This document shows, one piece after another, positions 14,601-17,350 of a stretch of 17,350 nt of DNA (position 1 is the first letter of the stretch; the number at the start of each line of letters is the position of its first letter). The translations under genes and the position numbers were made by a program. The stretch is from Acetobacteraceae bacterium. Its GTDB lineage: Bacteria; Pseudomonadota; Alphaproteobacteria; Acetobacterales; Acetobacteraceae. Location: contig PLSZ01000032.1 of NCBI GenBank assembly GCA_003164305.1, positions 1 to 17,350 on the forward strand. The letters run 5' to 3'. The notes under the pieces are model-generated. The model did no database searches and was not told the DNA's origin. It saw nothing but the letters and a program-made list of their open reading frames with translations.

Positions 14601-15553
14601 TGGGACCGGTCCGCTCCGCTCGATATGCTGGGGCCGGGTTCGATTTCCGAGCCGTCCAGATTGAATTTATGAATGATCATCTGACTCCTGGCGTCCGCGA
14701 CCGCCTGCTGCACCGCCTGAGTCGTCAGGTCCTGTTTGATCTGATCGCGGACCTCGGACAATGTCGGTGGCGCGACGAGGCGGCGCTCCTCAACTTTTAT
14801 GACGTGCCAGCCGAATTCGTTGTGGATCGGCACCGGACCGACCTGGCCGGGCTGCAGGGAGAAGGCGGCGTCGGCGAAACCGGGCCAGACCTGATCGCGG
14901 CGGAAGAAACCCAGATCGCCGCCCTGCTTGCCGTCGGGATCCTTGCTGACCACGCGGGCGAGTTGCGCGAAATCGGCGCCCTTCTTCAGTTGGTCCAGCA
15001 CCGCTTTCGCCTCCGATTCGGTGCCGACCAGGATGTGACGCGCGTGCACCTCATCGGTCGCGGGCCGGTTGGCGTATTGCCGGTTGTAACGCGCCTGGAT
15101 CGCCGCCTCGGTCACCTTGGGAGGAATCGCGCGGGCGAGCCACGCACGCTCCAGCACCAGATCGGCGGCGGCGCGCATGTCGCGCTGCACGTCCAGGTTC
15201 TTGTCCAGGCCGGCGCGGCGGGCCTGCAAGGTCAGCGCCTCATGGTCGATGATGCGGTCGAGCAGCACCGGCATCACGGCGTCGAATGGCAGATTGCGCA
15301 TTTGCTCCGGCAATGTGCTGGTCACGCGGGTCAGGTCGCTGAGATAGATCAGTTTGCCATCGACACTGCCGATCACGGGATCGGGGCCGGCGCCGATCGG
15401 TGCGCGGGCGCCGTTCGGGTTCGCCGGGGGTGGCTTGGGCGCCAGGGTTTCGGATTGCGAGGTGGGCAATTGCGCGAAGCCCGGCGTGACGCACAGCGCG
15501 GCCAGCAGCACGCCGGCGACGAGGCTGGTGCGAAGATCGTTCGGGCCTGGCAT
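14597..15553 (-). CDS. Exported parvulin-type peptidyl-prolyl cis-trans isomerase
   Basis: The 318-residue protein is a SurA/PpiC-like periplasmic folding factor. A Sec signal peptide covers residues 1-28 (core SLVAGVLLAALCV, cleavage after GFA or GFAQ), followed by a proline-rich linker to about residue 55 (PKPPPANPNGA). A helical SurA-like chaperone part follows (LPEQMRNLPFDAVMPVLLDRIIDHEAL), then one parvulin domain at about 167-258 (EVHARHILVG with H170 and H173, then GGDLGFFRRDQVWPGFADAAFSL, and GWHVIKVEER with H250), and a helical C-terminus. I chose the ATG at 15553 because GGAGGT lies 4-5 bases upstream; ATG at 15571 and a frame to 15727 are possible but worse. Its stop overlaps the start of the MmgE/PrpD gene. 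That pairing of an envelope folding factor and a cytoplasmic metabolic enzyme has no obvious logic. Confidence 0.92.
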   Translation of the reverse strand: MPGPNDLRTSLVAGVLLAALCVTPGFAQLPTSQSETLAPKPPPANPNGARAPIGAGPDPVIGSVDGKLIYLSDLTRVTSTLPEQMRNLPFDAVMPVLLDRIIDHEALTLQARRAGLDKNLDVQRDMRAAADLVLERAWLARAIPPKVTEAAIQARYNRQYANRPATDEVHARHILVGTESEAKAVLDQLKKGADFAQLARVVSKDPDGKQGGDLGFFRRDQVWPGFADAAFSLQPGQVGPVPIHNEFGWHVIKVEERRLVAPPTLSEVRDQIKQDLTTQAVQQAVADARSQMIIHKFNLDGSEIEPGPSISSGADRSQ

Positions 15554-15771
15554 GCTGACCTCCGGTCTCATCGTGATGGGCCGTGTCGGGCTATGCCTGT
15601 TTGGGCGGAGAATTGCCAGGGAGCGGTTCGCCGGGCCGGACGTGACGGCTGATGCGGGCAAGCCGTTTTGACTTATGCGACAAAATGCGCGACTTGCCGT
15701 TCCCGTAATTCTGCATAAGCACGTCACAAACCCGGAGATCGGAAAGGTATCGCGGACCTGATCACCGTGGC

Positions 15772-16176
15772 TTAGCCCGTCGTTTCGTCACGCGACGGTT
15801 CGGCCAGCAATTCTCGGATCGTTGTGACGAAGGCCTCGGCCTCGCCGATGGCCCATTCCGCTTTATCGATCGGAACCGCCGCGGTCAGGTAATCCGCCGT
15901 CAGGCGAAGTTCCTGTACACGATTGATCGACCGGCCGAGTTCAGGATTGAGCCGGCCGGACCGCACAAACTGTTGGCCGAACCGTGCGATGAGGCCGCTG
16001 TGTGTGCGGGTGACAGCTTCGTTGGCTCCATCACCAACCCAGGCGAGCGCGGCCAGCGCCGCGTCATACATCGCGTAATAGGCGCGATTGGACGCCCCGT
16101 CGGTATCCCCGGCCGCGAGCAGCAGTTTCGCCGAAGCGACAGCTCGCGCCGCCTTGTCGATGAGCTCGCCTGTCAC
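15772..16176 (-). CDS. HEPN domain protein, probable toxin of an MNT/HEPN module
   Basis: This 134-residue, almost wholly helical protein resembles the UPF0332-like HEPN group: NRAYYAMYDAALAAL (30-44), RTHSGLIARFGQQFV (57-71), LNPELGRSINRVQELRLTADY (76-96), and a final helix. HEPN proteins often act as RNases that are held in check by a partner nucleotidyltransferase. The best-known HEPN toxins have an R-X4-6-H active site. Here the comparable places read RAYYAMYD and RLTADY and lack histidine, so RNase activity is uncertain; Y96 is a possible AMPylation site by analogy with HepT. The start is GTG and overlaps the stop of the upstream nucleotidyltransferase (GTGA, 16173-16176), so translation is coupled. 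No ribosome site of its own is seen. Confidence 0.85.
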   Translation of the reverse strand: MTGELIDKAARAVASAKLLLAAGDTDGASNRAYYAMYDAALAALAWVGDGANEAVTRTHSGLIARFGQQFVRSGRLNPELGRSINRVQELRLTADYLTAAVPIDKAEWAIGEAEAFVTTIRELLAEPSRDETTG

Positions 16177-16532
16177 CTGATCCGTATGCCTTCGCGCGCG
16201 ATATTGTGAATCAAGGCCGGGTTCGGAAATCGCTCCGGGTGCGCGATGTCATCAGCCCACAGCGGCAAAGGTTGCACGAGGATTCCGGTTTCAAGCAACA
16301 CATCGAACGCCGTGCCCGCCATGTCGAGCTTTGTGTCGAGAAAGCTGCCTCGGTCGCCTTTGAGTACAATAGCGAGATCGAGGTCACTGTCAGGCCGGCT
16401 CTCGCCGCGTACACGGGAACCGAACGCGATCACTTCCGAAATATCGTAGCGCCCTCGCAACTTCGCCACGAAAGCATCGGCTGCGTCGCGGTCGCCCGGC
16501 GAAGCGCGGTGTTGCGTGTCGTTGATCGTCAT
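16173..16532 (-). CDS. Minimal nucleotidyltransferase (MNT), probable antitoxin partner
   Basis: The 119-residue protein has the nucleotidyltransferase signature G38-S39-X10-D50-X-D52 (GSRVRG, then PDSDLDLAIVL) and a third acidic residue at D77 (AFDVLL). These coordinate the two metal ions that transfer a nucleotide. MNT proteins of this size pair with HEPN proteins and, in the MntA-HepT type, silence the toxin by adding AMP to a tyrosine. The gene is first in the pair, as usual, and overlaps the HEPN gene. The ATG at 16532 follows GGAGAGCGGAG, a good ribosome site. The N-terminal 15 residues are polar and variable. Such modules are often carried horizontally, and here it lies between housekeeping-like genes without visible mobile elements. 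Confidence 0.9.
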   Translation of the reverse strand: MTINDTQHRASPGDRDAADAFVAKLRGRYDISEVIAFGSRVRGESRPDSDLDLAIVLKGDRGSFLDTKLDMAGTAFDVLLETGILVQPLPLWADDIAHPERFPNPALIHNIAREGIRIR

Positions 16533-16570
16533 GCTCCGCTCTCCTTTCTCCGCTGAACAACCTTACGAGC

Positions 16571-16579
16571 ATTGTAGCA
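16571..16579 (-). promoter_or_regulatory. Candidate extended -10 promoter of the MNT/HEPN pair
   Basis: On the minus strand the sequence reads TGCTACAAT, an extended -10 element (TGn plus TACAAT, one mismatch to TATAAT). It lies about 39 bases before the MNT start codon, with no good -35 hexamer at 16-18 bases, which extended -10 promoters can do without. Confidence 0.45.
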
Positions 16580-16711
16580 GAATACGGCGGAGGAAGCGGC
16601 GCACTTTTCCGGGAGAGATCTAATCCTTCGAAATCAACCGACACTGGCCGGCCTTCTCCAAGCCGCCCCCCGAATTTGAGTTAACCCGGCCATTCCGGCA
16701 AACACCGCGGC

Positions 16712-17350
16712 ATGAAAGCCCAGATCGACCCGTCCACGACGCGCGCGCTTTTGCTGAGGCTATGGCGAGAGCATGTCCGGCACTACAAGTCGCGGCTTAC
16801 CCTCGTGCTTTTCCTCAGCGCGGCGATGGCGGGGGCCACGGCGCTGTATCCGCTGGTGCTGCGCTACGCCGGCATCCTGTTCGAGCACGCCGACCCGCGC
16901 ATCGCGTACCAGATCCCTCTGCTGGTCGTGCTGGTCACGCTGATCAAGGCCACGACCCAGTATTTCCAGAGCGTGGAGGCGCAGAACCTGGTGCTGCGGG
17001 TGATCCGCGACCTGCAGAACCGCATGTTCGCGCATCTGACCCGCACCGACCTCGCGCGGATCGAGCGGGAGGCGCCGGCCCAGCTCGCGACTCGCTTCAC
17101 CACCGACGCGACCGCGATCCGGGAGGCGTTGACCCGGACGGTCAACGGGCTCGCGGACGTGGTGACGGTAATCGGGCTGGTGGCGTCGATGATCTACATG
17201 GACCCGGTGCTGTCGTTCATGTCGGCCATTCTGTATCCGCTCGCCGCCGTGCCGATCCAGCGCATCGGCAAGCGGGTGCGGCGCGCCTCGGGCGGCATGC
17301 AGGAGCAGATGGGCGAGACCGCCGAGCTGCTGAACGAAAGCTTCGCCCAG
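16712..17350 (+). CDS. Exporter-type ABC transporter, N-terminal membrane part (cut by window edge)
   Basis: An open frame of 213 codons starts at the ATG at 16712 and runs off the right edge. It looks like the membrane domain of an MsbA-like half transporter: a basic start (LLLRLWREHVRHYKSRL), a first membrane helix (LTLVLFLSAAMAGATALYPL), a second (PLLVVLVTLIKATTQYF), then the coupling-helix and cytoplasmic region typical of the family (LVLRVIRDLQNRMFAHLTRTDLARIERE, then LATRFTTDATAIREALTRTV), and helices 3 and 4 (ADVVTVIGLVASMIYMDPVLSFMSAILYPLAAVPI). The RDLQNRMFAHL...RFTTD pattern is characteristic of lipid or drug exporters with fused ATPase. The ATPase should lie beyond the edge. The ribosome site is weak. 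Confidence 0.88.
   Translation, partial: MKAQIDPSTTRALLLRLWREHVRHYKSRLTLVLFLSAAMAGATALYPLVLRYAGILFEHADPRIAYQIPLLVVLVTLIKATTQYFQSVEAQNLVLRVIRDLQNRMFAHLTRTDLARIEREAPAQLATRFTTDATAIREALTRTVNGLADVVTVIGLVASMIYMDPVLSFMSAILYPLAAVPIQRIGKRVRRASGGMQEQMGETAELLNESFAQ

Noticed and set aside
14600..15652. A 350-codon plus-strand frame opposite the isomerase gene
   Set aside because: No motif or signal, and the minus strand holds a clear parvulin domain with signal peptide and strong ribosome site.
1..17350. tRNA, rRNA, CRISPR array, riboswitch or insertion sequence
   Set aside because: No cloverleaf, regularly spaced repeat array, conserved aptamer or transposase motif was seen on either strand.

Overview
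High-GC, densely coded bacterial chromosome segment. The mix of genes fits an alphaproteobacterium, most plausibly an acetic-acid-bacteria or Rhodospirillales-type lineage: a membrane-anchored triheme cytochrome c of the alcohol/gluconate dehydrogenase type, a two-subunit isoquinoline-oxidoreductase-like molybdoenzyme, an MmgE/PrpD protein, amidohydrolases linked to a polar-amino-acid ABC uptake system, and short palindromic intergenic elements. The lineage is an inference from gene families and base composition, because no rRNA or other marker gene lies in the window.

Layout. (1) 130-717, minus: a small secreted protein of unknown function. (2) 900-1164, minus: a decayed partial copy of a small gene whose apparently intact relative is at 5596-5805. 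(3) 1238-5538, plus: a tight cluster of amidohydrolase, Tat-exported family 3 solute-binding protein, HisM/GlnP-type permease and a second, ATZ/TRZ-type amidohydrolase. No ATPase gene is present. The cluster lies between the two related small genes, so about 120 bp of direct repeat flanks it. (4) 5985-7046, plus: a small glycine-zipper exported protein, then in the same frame after its stop an exonuclease III whose conserved N-terminus can only begin at a non-standard codon (CTG at 6246). (5) 7113-12898, plus: triheme cytochrome c, then, after an oppositely oriented phosphotransferase gene (8677-9873), the [2Fe-2S] and molybdopterin subunits of a periplasmic-type hydroxylase. The cytochrome is the plausible electron acceptor of the molybdoenzyme. 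(6) 12899-13226: a convergent intergenic gap with a candidate terminator and a 162-bp palindromic element. (7) 13227-15553, minus: exported parvulin-type peptidyl-prolyl isomerase overlapping by 4 bases with an MmgE/PrpD protein. (8) 15772-16532, minus: a two-gene MNT nucleotidyltransferase/HEPN module, i.e. a probable toxin-antitoxin pair, with a candidate extended -10 promoter. (9) 16712 to the right edge, plus: the N-terminal part of an exporter-type ABC transporter.

How the parts may work together. Region 3 looks like import plus hydrolysis or deamination of a small nitrogenous compound. Region 5 looks like periplasmic hydroxylation or oxidation of an N-heterocycle or aldehyde coupled to the respiratory chain. 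Substrates cannot be read from the sequence. No wholly new multigene system stands out. The most unusual items are the repeat-flanked amidohydrolase/ABC cassette, the small unrecognised protein family at its borders, and the exonuclease III start problem. No tRNA, rRNA, CRISPR array or transposase was found.
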